From the NCBI GenBank assembly GCA_021795535.1, contig JAJYPG010000072.1, positions 1-6,567 of the forward strand: a DNA stretch of 6,567 bases. The letters are read 5' to 3'. The notes beneath the pieces are model-generated. The model worked only from the letters and a program-made list of their open reading frames with translations, was not told where the DNA came from and ran no database searches. Shown one piece after another: positions 1 to 5,467 of this stretch (its first letter is position 1; every line of letters begins with the position of its first letter). Made by a program: the position numbers and the translations under genes. Source of the DNA: Planctomycetota bacterium (lineage in GTDB: Bacteria > Planctomycetota > Phycisphaerae > WQYP01).

Positions 1-371
1 AATTGAAGTTGCAGGCACTCAAGTTACAGGCCCTTTGTGCCCGCACTGGCGAGAGTATCTATCCGCTGGTGAATGAAGCCTCGCCCGTCGGTGCGCCAAC
101 ATCGGCGGAAATGCTCGCGTGTTCGAAGGCGGCCAAAGACGCGCTCACCCATGCCACCGTGGATGCCGGAGAGGCTCTGGCCTCCGGTCCATCTGGTCGC
201 TCTCCTGTCAAATGGTTGGCACCGGCCATCAGTTTTGAGGCCAACGTTGCCTTGGCGGATGTAACAGCCGATCCGGCATTGAAAGCAAAATATCTGCAGC
301 TTGCCGCCCAGGAAGCGGGCCAGGCCAACACGCTCAACCCGTTCCTTAAGCTGGTTGCGCCGACGAAGTAA
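1..371 (+). CDS. C-terminal part of an unrecognised protein (5' end outside the window)
   Basis: An open frame enters from the left edge and ends at TAA 369-371, giving 122 visible residues. A TTG at 3-5 could formally start it, but the frame is open to the edge and no ribosome site can be seen, so I treat the gene as 5'-truncated. The visible part begins with a five-residue repeat (LKLQA twice). This matches an imperfect 15-bp tandem repeat at 6-20 and 21-35, with 12 of 15 bases the same. The rest is rich in Ala and Leu and looks largely helical, ending in LNPFLKLVAPTK. I see no catalytic motif, membrane segment or zinc ligands. I do not recognise the family and assign no function. A terminator-like hairpin 88 nt downstream suggests this gene ends its transcription unit and is separate from rne. 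Confidence 0.6.
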   Translation, partial: LKLQALKLQALCARTGESIYPLVNEASPVGAPTSAEMLACSKAAKDALTHATVDAGEALASGPSGRSPVKWLAPAISFEANVALADVTADPALKAKYLQLAAQEAGQANTLNPFLKLVAPTK

Positions 372-458
372 CCCTTTGGGGAATTACTTCCGAAATATCG
401 CCGGAGCCTTAGATGGGGGGCGATTTGCTCATGGGGTTATAGAATCCACCTGTGCGTC

Positions 459-482
459 CACCCTTTGGGCGGGGTGTTTTTT
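459..482 (+). terminator. Rho-independent terminator after the first gene
   Basis: A GC-rich stem CACCC (459-463) pairs with GGGTG (472-476) around an 8-nt loop and runs straight into six T (477-482). This is the classic intrinsic terminator layout. It lies 88 nt after the stop of the upstream partial gene and about 180 nt before rne, so it probably separates the two units. The stem is only 5 bp, hence moderate confidence. Confidence 0.55.
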
Positions 483-543
483 GCAGATTGGACTTCGTTG
501 TGCCAAAACATTACACTTGGTAGTTAAAGTATGAAGGATACAC

Positions 544-586
544 AGCTTATGTATAGCTTGTGGCGACAACATATAAACAGCTTGTG
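544..586 (+). repeat. Three AGCTTRTG direct repeats in the rne upstream region
   Basis: The octamer AGCTTATG occurs at 544-551 and AGCTTGTG at 555-562 and 579-586. The first two start 11 bp apart, about one helical turn, and the third is 24 bp further on. The tract lies 77-119 nt before the rne start codon, in an AT-rich stretch that also holds TATAAA (572-577). It could be an operator or a repeated RNA motif in the leader. I know of no regulator with this site, so the function is unassigned. Confidence 0.35.
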
Positions 587-630
587 AGGGCTTCTCATCA
601 ACATCTACAATCAGGGTTCACCGGCATCGG

Positions 631-654
631 GTCGGGAAATCCCCGACTTTCCCG
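631..654 (+). promoter_or_regulatory. Two alternative hairpins just before the rne start codon
   Basis: GTCGGG (631-636) can pair with CCCGAC (642-647) around a 5-nt loop. The overlapping CGGGAAA (633-639) can instead pair with TTTCCCG (648-654) around an 8-nt loop. The two folds share bases and exclude each other. The second ends 8 nt before the ATG at 663, within the usual footprint of an initiating ribosome, and there is no Shine-Dalgarno sequence here. In E. coli, RNase E represses its own synthesis through structures in its mRNA leader. Whether this leader works the same way is inference. Confidence 0.4.
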
Positions 655-662
655 CTTCCGCA

Positions 663-3455
663 ATGCCTTCTGAAGCCACTACATTTACGCAGCAGCAGGC
701 AGGACCCAGCGCGGATGCTGCGCCAACAACCGGCGCAACCAAAACCGCCGCTAAAAAACCCGTGCGCCGTCTGCGCCATAGTGGCCGCGGCAGAGGACGG
801 GGGCAGCGCAAAATTGTGCCCATTATTCCCGTAGCACATGCGGACGATGTGAAACCTTCCGTAACAATTCCGGCGGATCAAGCCACCATCCAGACCCAAA
901 AAAATGCGGCATCAGAGAATGATTCTGAACATCAGGCGCATGGCCATGATTCCGTGACAACGGACCGTTCCGGAACAGATAACCCGGATTCGTCGAAGTT
1001 CGCCACAAGCAGCGCCGCGGTTGACTCTGACCAGGGATATCAATTTGACGATTCCGCCGCGCCGTCCCCCACGATTCCCCCCCATTCTGGCGACGCGGAT
1101 GGCAACGTAAACATACCGGCGATCACGAGTCCGCTCGCGGCTCTTCGTCCCGCTTCCGGCCGACTCGTCGCCCGCGCGGCTCCGGGGGCTACCCGCCATT
1201 TGGGCCGTCAGACCTTTCGTGGTGGTACCCCGGTGCGCCACAAATTTCGCCCCACCGGCATTGCCTCCGTTGAGGAAGTGGTGGATGAATCCGCGACTAA
1301 CACCGCAGGCTCTCCGCGCCAGCTTCCCGCACAAAACAATCCCCGCAATCCCCGGCCACCGCAACCGCAGCGTGGTACCGGTCGCCAGCAACCACAGCAG
1401 GGGGGCAGGCAAAATCCACAGCGCGGCGGTGGGCGTTCCGCGGCTGCACCTTCCCGTGTCAACCCGAATAAAAATATCCCCACGGAAATGGCTCGCAAAA
1501 ATTTGCCGGAGGATCCGGCCCAGACTATCTCCGGTGCTTCCGCTTCCGATAGCGCCGCACAGACGCCTGCGGATGGCTTGCCACCGGATTGTTCCGCCAC
1601 CAGCGGCGGATATGTGCAAAATGATCAAAGCTCTGGAATCGCCGAGGATTCCACTTTCAATGACGATGCCCATGCCACGACATTTGATGTTCTGGAGGGA
1701 GATTTGGAACAGGTGGTCGCAGCCGATAAGGATGAGACGCCACCAGTCAAACGCACCGGCCCGCCGCGTGACATGCTTATTAACGCCACGGATAAAGATG
1801 AAGTGCGCATTGCCATTGTTTCCCAGGGGGTGTTGGAAGAACTCTACATGGAGCGCACCAGCACCGAACTGCATGTGGGGAATATTTACAAGGGAAAGGT
1901 TATGAATGTTGAGCCGGCAATTCAGGCCGCATTCATTGATTTCGGCATTGGCAAAAACGGCTTTTTGCACATCAGCGATCTGCATCCCCAGTATTTTTCG
2001 GGCCAGCAGAAGCGGTCGGTTGGACCGCAGCGGCGGCAATCAGGACCCGGCCCGGATGGGGCCTCTGCGGATGCGGGTAATGATGCGCCGGAAGGTGTTT
2101 ACGGTGATATAGACTCCGCCGAGGCCGATGCTTTTCTGGAAGATGCCGACCTGCAGGTGGATTCCGACCACCTGTTGCCGATGGAAAAAGTGGGTCGCAA
2201 AACTCCACGACGCAGCCGCCCGCCGATTCAGCAGTGCCTGCGTCGCGGCCAGGAAATTATCGTGCAGGTGACCAAAGAGGGTATAGGCACAAAAGGGCCA
2301 ACCCTTACGAGCTATATCAGCGTGCCGGGTCGTTATCTGGTGATGATGCCGGGTATGAGTCAGCTTGGAGTATCCCGAAAAATAGAGGATGAGTCGCAGC
2401 GGCGGGAACTCAAGAAAATTCTCCAGGACCTTAATCCGCCGCGCAACCTGGGCTTTATTATCCGCACCGCCGGAGTGGGCCGCAGTCGACGGGAGCTTCA
2501 GCAGGACCTGCATTATCTGGTGAAGGTCTGGAGACGCATTCATGAGCGGCTGGAATCTTTCCCGGCACCTGTCGAACTTTATCAGGAAAGCGATCTGGTT
2601 ATTCGCACCATTCGCGATCTGGCCATTAACGATATTGACCGCATGGTGGTGGATGAACCGGTTGTGGCGGAGAGGGTGCGTGATTTTCTTTCCATTGTAA
2701 ACCCGCGTGCCGCCGATTTTGTTGAGGCCTACACTGAACCGCTGCCGCTTTTCCAGCGTTACGGCGTGGAACGCGAAATTGAAAAGATTAATTCCCGTCG
2801 CGTGGAAATGGCCAACGGCGGCTCACTGGTGATTGACTCCACGGAAGCTCTGGTCGCCATAGATGTTAATTCAGGGCGATATCGCGAACACCGGGATGCG
2901 GAGCTTACGGCCTTTAACATCAACCGCGACGCCATTAAGGATATTTGTCGGCATTTGCGTTTGCGTGATCTGGGCGGTGTGATTGTCATAGACTTTATTG
3001 ACATGCGTGAGGAACGTCACAAGCGCGAAATAGAGCGGCTTTTGCGTGACCAGCTTAAAGAAGACCGTGCCCGCACTAAAGTTCTGCGCATGAGCCTGTT
3101 CTGCATGATTGAAATGACACGTCAGCGTGTCAAACCCAGCCTGAAGCGCAGCATTTACCAGGATTGTCCGCATTGCCACGGATCCGGTCTGATCAAAACG
3201 CCTGAAAGTGTTTCACTGGACGTTCTGCGACGACTGGCCGCCGGCGGCCTGCAGCGCGACATCAGCCGCATAGAAGTGCGAGTCTATTCCACAGTGGCCA
3301 CATTCCTGCTCAACCGCAAGCGGCTGGAGTTGGTGGAACTGGAAACCAAATATGGCAAGCGGATCAACGTGGTTGCCGACCAATCGCTTTCCGGCGATGC
3401 CGTGCTGATGGAAGCGATTGACGTTCGCGGGAATCTGCTGAATATCAATTTGTAA
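663..3455 (+). CDS. rne: Ribonuclease E/G with a long N-terminal disordered extension
   Basis: This is a 930-residue single-strand endoribonuclease of the Rne/Rng family, which starts mRNA decay and processes rRNA and tRNA precursors in the cytoplasm. Residues 1-370 are low-complexity and probably disordered, with RG-rich patches (about 40-50 and 237-259) and acidic stretches. The S1 domain starts near 371 (GNIYKGKVMNVEPAIQAAF at 406-424) and is split by an acidic insert (about 446-519). RTAGVG at 601-606 matches the 5'-sensor region. The catalytic Asp residues are D734 (AIDVNSG) and D777 (VIDFID), 43 apart as in E. coli D303/D346. The zinc link CPHC (C835, C838) follows D777 by 58 residues, also as in E. 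coli. The protein ends about 90 residues later, so the C-terminal scaffold is absent. The ATG is the only usual start between the in-frame stop at 585-587 and the coding core, and it has no Shine-Dalgarno site. The symbol rng is possible; the accessory regions favour an RNase E-like role. Confidence 0.95.
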   Translation: MPSEATTFTQQQAGPSADAAPTTGATKTAAKKPVRRLRHSGRGRGRGQRKIVPIIPVAHADDVKPSVTIPADQATIQTQKNAASENDSEHQAHGHDSVTTDRSGTDNPDSSKFATSSAAVDSDQGYQFDDSAAPSPTIPPHSGDADGNVNIPAITSPLAALRPASGRLVARAAPGATRHLGRQTFRGGTPVRHKFRPTGIASVEEVVDESATNTAGSPRQLPAQNNPRNPRPPQPQRGTGRQQPQQGGRQNPQRGGGRSAAAPSRVNPNKNIPTEMARKNLPEDPAQTISGASASDSAAQTPADGLPPDCSATSGGYVQNDQSSGIAEDSTFNDDAHATTFDVLEGDLEQVVAADKDETPPVKRTGPPRDMLINATDKDEVRIAIVSQGVLEELYMERTSTELHVGNIYKGKVMNVEPAIQAAFIDFGIGKNGFLHISDLHPQYFSGQQKRSVGPQRRQSGPGPDGASADAGNDAPEGVYGDIDSAEADAFLEDADLQVDSDHLLPMEKVGRKTPRRSRPPIQQCLRRGQEIIVQVTKEGIGTKGPTLTSYISVPGRYLVMMPGMSQLGVSRKIEDESQRRELKKILQDLNPPRNLGFIIRTAGVGRSRRELQQDLHYLVKVWRRIHERLESFPAPVELYQESDLVIRTIRDLAINDIDRMVVDEPVVAERVRDFLSIVNPRAADFVEAYTEPLPLFQRYGVEREIEKINSRRVEMANGGSLVIDSTEALVAIDVNSGRYREHRDAELTAFNINRDAIKDICRHLRLRDLGGVIVIDFIDMREERHKREIERLLRDQLKEDRARTKVLRMSLFCMIEMTRQRVKPSLKRSIYQDCPHCHGSGLIKTPESVSLDVLRRLAAGGLQRDISRIEVRVYSTVATFLLNRKRLELVELETKYGKRINVVADQSLSGDAVLMEAIDVRGNLLNINL

Positions 3456-3461
3456 TTAACG

Positions 3462-3494
3462 GTGCCCTGTTTGGGCGTGCCCGCAGGGCACGCC
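3462..3494 (+). other. Overlapping alternative hairpins in the rne 3' region
   Basis: Seven bases after the rne stop, GTGCCCTG (3462-3469) can pair perfectly with CAGGGCAC (3484-3491). The overlapping GGCGTGCCC (3474-3482) can instead pair perfectly with GGGCACGCC (3486-3494) around a 3-nt loop. The second stem, 9 bp and GC-rich, should dominate. No T-run follows, so this is not a standard intrinsic terminator. It could protect the rne 3' end or aid Rho-dependent ending, and it coincides with the relic of a mobile repeat. Confidence 0.55.
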
Positions 3495-3529
3495 TGAGCT
3501 TCTGGGATTCCCGATAAAAACAGGCACTC
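3470..3529 (-). repeat. Degenerate partial copy of the nearby miniature element
   Basis: The stretch 3509-3529 (beginning TCCCGATAAAAAC) matches the reverse complement of the left end of the element at 3975-4145 in 19 of 21 bases. The similarity goes further inward: the GGGCGTGCC / GGCACGC hairpin lies at the same distance from the end in both, with no net gap over about 26 nt, although the bases between have diverged. It looks like half an element, inverted relative to the left half of the intact copy, with its outer end near 3529. No second end and no target duplication could be found. Confidence 0.6.
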
Positions 3530-3965
3530 GCTCTTGTTCTGGTACTTGGTTGTCCGTTTATCATACCGTATTCAATTAGTATATATATATTGTCGATAAT
3601 GAACGGTTCCAACGAATGGCACAAACCAATTAATGAGGCTGGAAATATGCATTTCGTCCATCGGGCTGGCCGCCAAAGCGGGATTTTGCGGGAAAAGATG
3701 GAGGTCGCTTTTCATTGCATCAACTCCCGGACGCGGTGGAACGAGGAATATGGGCGAGGGGAACTATTTCCCGGTAATTATTTTACCAGTTTGTGTACAT
3801 GTAACCGATGACTTCCGGTGTACCTTTTGGGGCATGACAATTTTTCCCGGTCTCTGGGATCGCTGCGGTCCTCAGCCGCATTTCGCCAGTTCGTCAAACG
3901 AATTTTTGCATTTATTTCAGGCCAAAAATAGCCACTTTCCGCCAGGCCCGGCAAAATTGTCGCAT
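3530..3965. other. Intergenic stretch without a credible gene
   Basis: I find no supported gene here. Short open frames exist (for example + strand from 3599 or 3633, - strand ending near 3778), but they lack ribosome sites and recognisable domains, and two run into the mobile element. Local features are an alternating TA tract (3580-3590) and a weak hairpin TTCGT / ACGAA followed by five T (3890-3907), which could be a poor terminator. A GCGG / CCGC mini-hairpin lies near 3864-3878. The base composition appears more AT-rich than in the flanking genes. Confidence 0.5.
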
Positions 3966-3966
3966 C

Positions 3967-3974
3967 CAGGTTAA
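3967..3974. repeat. Target site duplication, left copy (CAGGTTAA)
   Basis: The 8-bp CAGGTTAA directly abuts the left terminal repeat at 3975. An identical copy directly abuts the right terminal repeat at 4146-4153. The placement is exact at both ends, as expected for a duplication made by transposase-driven insertion. Confidence 0.8.
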
Positions 3975-3997
3975 GGGTGTGCCCGTTTTTATCGGGA
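3975..3997 (+). repeat. Left terminal inverted repeat of the miniature element
   Basis: This 23-nt arm begins GGGTGTGCCCG and ends ATCGGGA. It pairs with 4123-4145 except for one T/G difference in the T-rich middle. A related end sequence recurs at 3509-3529. Confidence 0.85.
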
Positions 3998-4013
3998 ACC
4001 TGAAAAAGCACAT

Positions 4014-4059
4014 GCGTGCCGACAGGCACGCCCCTGGGAGCGCGGGTGTCCTCACCCGC
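4014..4059. repeat. Two hairpins in the core of the miniature element
   Basis: GCGTGCC (4014-4020) pairs with GGCACGC (4025-4031) over a GACA loop. GCGGGTG (4042-4048) pairs with CACCCGC (4053-4059) over a TCCT loop. Both stems are 7 bp, perfect and GC-rich. The first is shared with the degenerate copy after rne, which suggests it is a conserved part of the family rather than chance. Confidence 0.7.
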
Positions 4060-4122
4060 TTTGGGTCGGCAACGTTACCTGCATAAGAGCGAAACCCGCT
4101 GTTCTGCATGGCGTTTTGCAAA

Positions 4123-4145
4123 TCCCGATACAAACGGGCACACCC
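4123..4145 (-). repeat. Right terminal inverted repeat of the miniature element
   Basis: This is the reverse complement of 3975-3997 at 22 of 23 positions. It begins TCCCGATACAAAC and ends CACACCC, right against the second CAGGTTAA copy. Confidence 0.85.
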
Positions 4146-4153
4146 CAGGTTAA
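4146..4153. repeat. Target site duplication, right copy (CAGGTTAA)
   Basis: This is identical to 3967-3974 and directly abuts the outer end of the right terminal repeat. The match extends one base outward on the left (C) and three bases (GGG) rightward, so the duplication could be read as 8 or 9 bp. Confidence 0.8.
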
Positions 4154-4171
4154 GGGGGTATCAGCCGGTTA

Positions 4172-4200
4172 TTGCATTTTGTCTGGTTCTATGCCATGAT
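4172..4200 (+). promoter_or_regulatory. Weak candidate promoter for rpsT
   Basis: TTGCAT (4172-4177) and CATGAT (4195-4200) are 17 bp apart, an ideal spacing, but they match the sigma-70 boxes at only 3/6 and 4/6. They lie 19 bp past the end of the miniature element's target duplication and about 100 bp before the rpsT start. TATACA at 4256-4261 is an alternative -10 box without a good -35. The true promoter is uncertain. Confidence 0.2.
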
Positions 4201-4288
4201 GATGGGCTTATGACAACCCGATTCCTAGGCTGCCAATGGTGCGGCGGAGCGGGTTTATACAGTGCAATGAATTGCCCAAAAAGCGGCG

Positions 4289-4294
4289 AAGGAG
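4289..4294 (+). promoter_or_regulatory. Ribosome binding site of rpsT
   Basis: AAGGAG lies 6 nt before the GTG at 4301. This good Shine-Dalgarno match decides the non-ATG start, in contrast to rne, where no such site is seen. Confidence 0.75.
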
Positions 4295-4300
4295 TTTTGC

Positions 4301-4579
4301 GTGGCACATAGTCTTTCGGCAAAGAAAAGAATCCGTCAGGATGCACGGCGGCGTCTGCGCAACCGTGACCGCAAGAAGACACTGCGTGTGGAAGTTAAAA
4401 AATTCACAACGCTGCTGGACCAGAAGAATGTGGCGGGAGCCGAGGCCGCTGTTTCACATACCGTCAGCACACTGGATCGCATTGGAGCCAAGGGCACGGT
4501 GCATAAGAACACCATCGCCCGCAAGAAGAGTCGGTTGATGAAGCGGCTCAATGCACTGAAGGCCACCGCCAAAGCCTGA
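4301..4579 (+). CDS. rpsT: 30S ribosomal protein S20
   Basis: This 92-residue basic protein begins MAHSLSAKKRIRQ, a typical S20 start, and ends in a Lys/Ala-rich helix with TVHKNTIARKKSRLMKRLN (66-84). S20 binds 16S rRNA early in 30S assembly as a three-helix bundle. The length is normal for the family (E. coli has 87). The start is GTG, set by AAGGAG 6 nt upstream, and no better start is available. In E. coli, S20 starts with UUG and represses its own translation, and that weak start is part of the control, so the GTG here may play a similar role. The gene stands alone, 845 nt after rne and 143 nt before the methyltransferase. In E. coli its mRNA is a well-studied RNase E substrate, which makes the neighbour notable but proves nothing. 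Confidence 0.95.
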   Translation: MAHSLSAKKRIRQDARRRLRNRDRKKTLRVEVKKFTTLLDQKNVAGAEAAVSHTVSTLDRIGAKGTVHKNTIARKKSRLMKRLNALKATAKA

Positions 4580-4598
4580 TGCGGTATTGGTGCAACGG

Positions 4599-4610
4599 AA
4601 CCCCGGGGTT
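4599..4610. repeat. 12-bp perfect palindrome after rpsT
   Basis: AACCCCGGGGTT is a perfect 12-bp palindrome 19 nt after the rpsT stop. As RNA it gives only a short stem, which GTGC (4590-4593) and GCAC (4612-4615) could extend with bulges. No T-run follows. It may be a protein site or part of a weak, possibly Rho-dependent, transcript end. The rest of the 4580-4722 gap shows only a 6-bp inverted repeat, CACTCC (4632-4637) / GGAGTG (4671-4676), with a long loop. Confidence 0.35.
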
Positions 4611-4722
4611 GGCACAACGACGCCCGGCCACCACTCCTTTTCATCAATTTTAATTCCGCTTTCATTCCGCGGAGTGACGCTGGCGATGGTTTCCGGTTTT
4701 CTCATGCGGAAGGTTTGCCGTT

Positions 4723-5403
4723 ATGAATGATGCCGCATCTGAACCGTCGGCTCATAATGCGCCGGATGTGCCGGATGCGGGGTTGTATTCGTTTTCTTCC
4801 GAACCAATTACAGCCACGGGATTTTCCACACCGGAATTTGTCTCGCGTGCAGGGCTGAAACTTCATGCCGCCCTGCATGTTCTGGGACTTTCCCAGCAAA
4901 ATTTTTCCGCCGCCGATCTGGGCAGTAATGTTGGCGGCTTTGTGCAATGCCTGCTGCTGCATGGGGCCTCACGCGTTTACGCGGTAGACACCGGCTATGG
5001 CGTTTTGGCATGGAAGCTGCGAAAGGACCCGCGTGTGGTGGTGATGGAGCGGGTTAATGCGTTGCATGTGCGGCTGCCCGAACCGGTGGATGTGGTTACG
5101 GTTGATACCGGCTGGACGCGGCAGGAAAAAATTCTGCCGGTTGCCGCGGGGTTGCTCAAGCCGGGCGGTTTTATTCTTTCGCTCATCAAGCCGCACTATG
5201 AATCAACCCAGGCCAGGCTGCAAAAGGGCGTGCTTACGGCGGAGCAATCGCGCGCGGTTCTTCAGCGGGTTTTGGAAAAAATAGCGGCGCTGAATTTAAC
5301 AACCGTATCGGTGGTGCAAAGTCCGCTGGTGGGGCAGGGGGGAAATGTGGAATATATTGCGTATGTGCGGATTCCTTTATGGCACAAGCTCTTGCCCGAT
5401 TGA
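4723..5403 (+). CDS. TlyA/FtsJ-like RNA 2'-O-methyltransferase lacking the S4 domain
   Basis: This 226-residue protein belongs to the FtsJ/RrmJ methyltransferase fold and resembles the catalytic half of TlyA, the 16S/23S rRNA cytidine 2'-O-methyltransferase. Visible signs are FVSRAGLKL (39-47), the SAM-binding loop DLGSNVGG (65-72), VYAVDTGYGVLAWKLRKDPRVVVMER (85-110), a strongly TlyA-like stretch, LLKPGGFILSLIKPHYE (144-160) and GQGGNVEY (204-211). The K-D-K-E catalytic tetrad can be read as K46, D128, K156 and E210. TlyA normally carries an S4 RNA-binding domain before the conserved (Y/F)VSRGG motif. Here only about 38 low-complexity residues precede it, so S4 is absent. The usual TlyA DVSFISL is replaced by DTGWTRQ around D128. 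The substrate could therefore differ from that of TlyA. GGAAGG (4708-4713) is a fair ribosome site, 9 nt before the ATG. Confidence 0.85.
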   Translation: MNDAASEPSAHNAPDVPDAGLYSFSSEPITATGFSTPEFVSRAGLKLHAALHVLGLSQQNFSAADLGSNVGGFVQCLLLHGASRVYAVDTGYGVLAWKLRKDPRVVVMERVNALHVRLPEPVDVVTVDTGWTRQEKILPVAAGLLKPGGFILSLIKPHYESTQARLQKGVLTAEQSRAVLQRVLEKIAALNLTTVSVVQSPLVGQGGNVEYIAYVRIPLWHKLLPD

Positions 5404-5420
5404 CCGTCCGGGCTTATAGT
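5392..5420 (+). promoter_or_regulatory. Candidate sigma-70 type promoter for the epimerase gene
   Basis: TTGCCC (5392-5397) and TATAGT (5415-5420) are 17 bp apart, with 4/6 and 5/6 matches to the consensus boxes. The -35 box lies inside the end of the methyltransferase gene. Transcription would start near 5427, giving a leader of about 40 nt that includes the strong ribosome site at 5454. This is the best promoter-like sequence I found in the window. Confidence 0.45.
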
Positions 5421-5453
5421 TCCCAGCATTCAGGGTTTCTGTCACCTTTTTAC

Positions 5454-5458
5454 GGAGG
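5454..5458 (+). promoter_or_regulatory. Strong ribosome binding site of the epimerase gene
   Basis: GGAGG lies 9 nt before the ATG at 5468. It supports that start over the in-frame ATG at 5501 (Met12), which would otherwise place the twin-arginine motif right at the N-terminus. Confidence 0.75.
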
Positions 5459-5467
5459 TAAAAATTC

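Larger units (their letters stand above)
3975..4145. mobile_element. 171-bp miniature inverted-repeat element (MITE-like)
   Basis: The element has 23-bp terminal inverted repeats: left 3975-3997, beginning GGGTGTGCCCG, and right 4123-4145, the reverse complement with 22 of 23 bases the same. It is flanked by a perfect 8-bp direct duplication. Weaker inverted similarity continues inward to about 4015 and 4106 (11 of 15 bases). The centre holds two perfect 7-bp hairpins. It has no room for a transposase, so it must depend on one supplied elsewhere. An 8-bp duplication fits several insertion sequence families, among them IS1595, IS66, IS256 and ISAs1, and I cannot choose from the sequence alone. 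It lies 155 bp before the rpsT start and could affect its leader or promoter. The near-perfect ends suggest a fairly recent insertion. The empty target site would read about ATCCAGGTTAAGGGGG. Confidence 0.85.

Noticed and set aside
1219..1905. A 228-codon + strand frame overlapping rne
   Set aside because: It is a frame-shifted shadow of RNase E, rich in Pro, Arg and Met with no family resemblance, and it has no independent ribosome site.
912..2039. A 375-codon open frame on the - strand opposite rne
   Set aside because: It lies entirely inside the well-supported RNase E gene, shows no recognisable domain, and is explained by the codon bias of the low-complexity N-terminal region.
3115..3132. 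Perfect 7-bp hairpin TGACACG / CGTGTCA with a TCAG loop inside rne
   Set aside because: It encodes conserved RNase E residues (MTRQRVK) and is followed by no T-run. A single intragenic stem of this size is expected by chance in a gene this long.
3580..3591. Alternating TA tract as a possible promoter or origin element
   Set aside because: It has no -35 partner at a suitable distance, no DnaA-box-like sequences nearby and no gene starting downstream, so it is only a low-complexity AT stretch.
3890..3907. Terminator-like TTCGT / ACGAA stem followed by five T
   Set aside because: The stem is short and AT-rich, and it lies about 435 nt after the nearest gene end, so I do not call it a terminator.
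3633..3974. A 113-codon + strand open frame in the rne-rpsT gap
   Set aside because: It has no ribosome site and an odd composition rich in Phe, Cys, Trp and Pro. Its stop codon lies inside the target duplication of the mobile element, so it is probably chance.
3778..4133. Two - strand open frames (3778-4029 and 3912-4133) crossing the miniature element
   Set aside because: They run through the terminal repeat and hairpins of the element into unrelated flanking DNA, so they cannot be an ancestral gene. I saw no transposase motif in them.
3966..4156. The repeats read as a CRISPR array or as attachment sites
   Set aside because: There are only two direct copies, 12 bp at most, lying at the outer edges of inverted repeats. 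This is the layout of a transposon insertion, not of repeat-spacer units or integrase sites.
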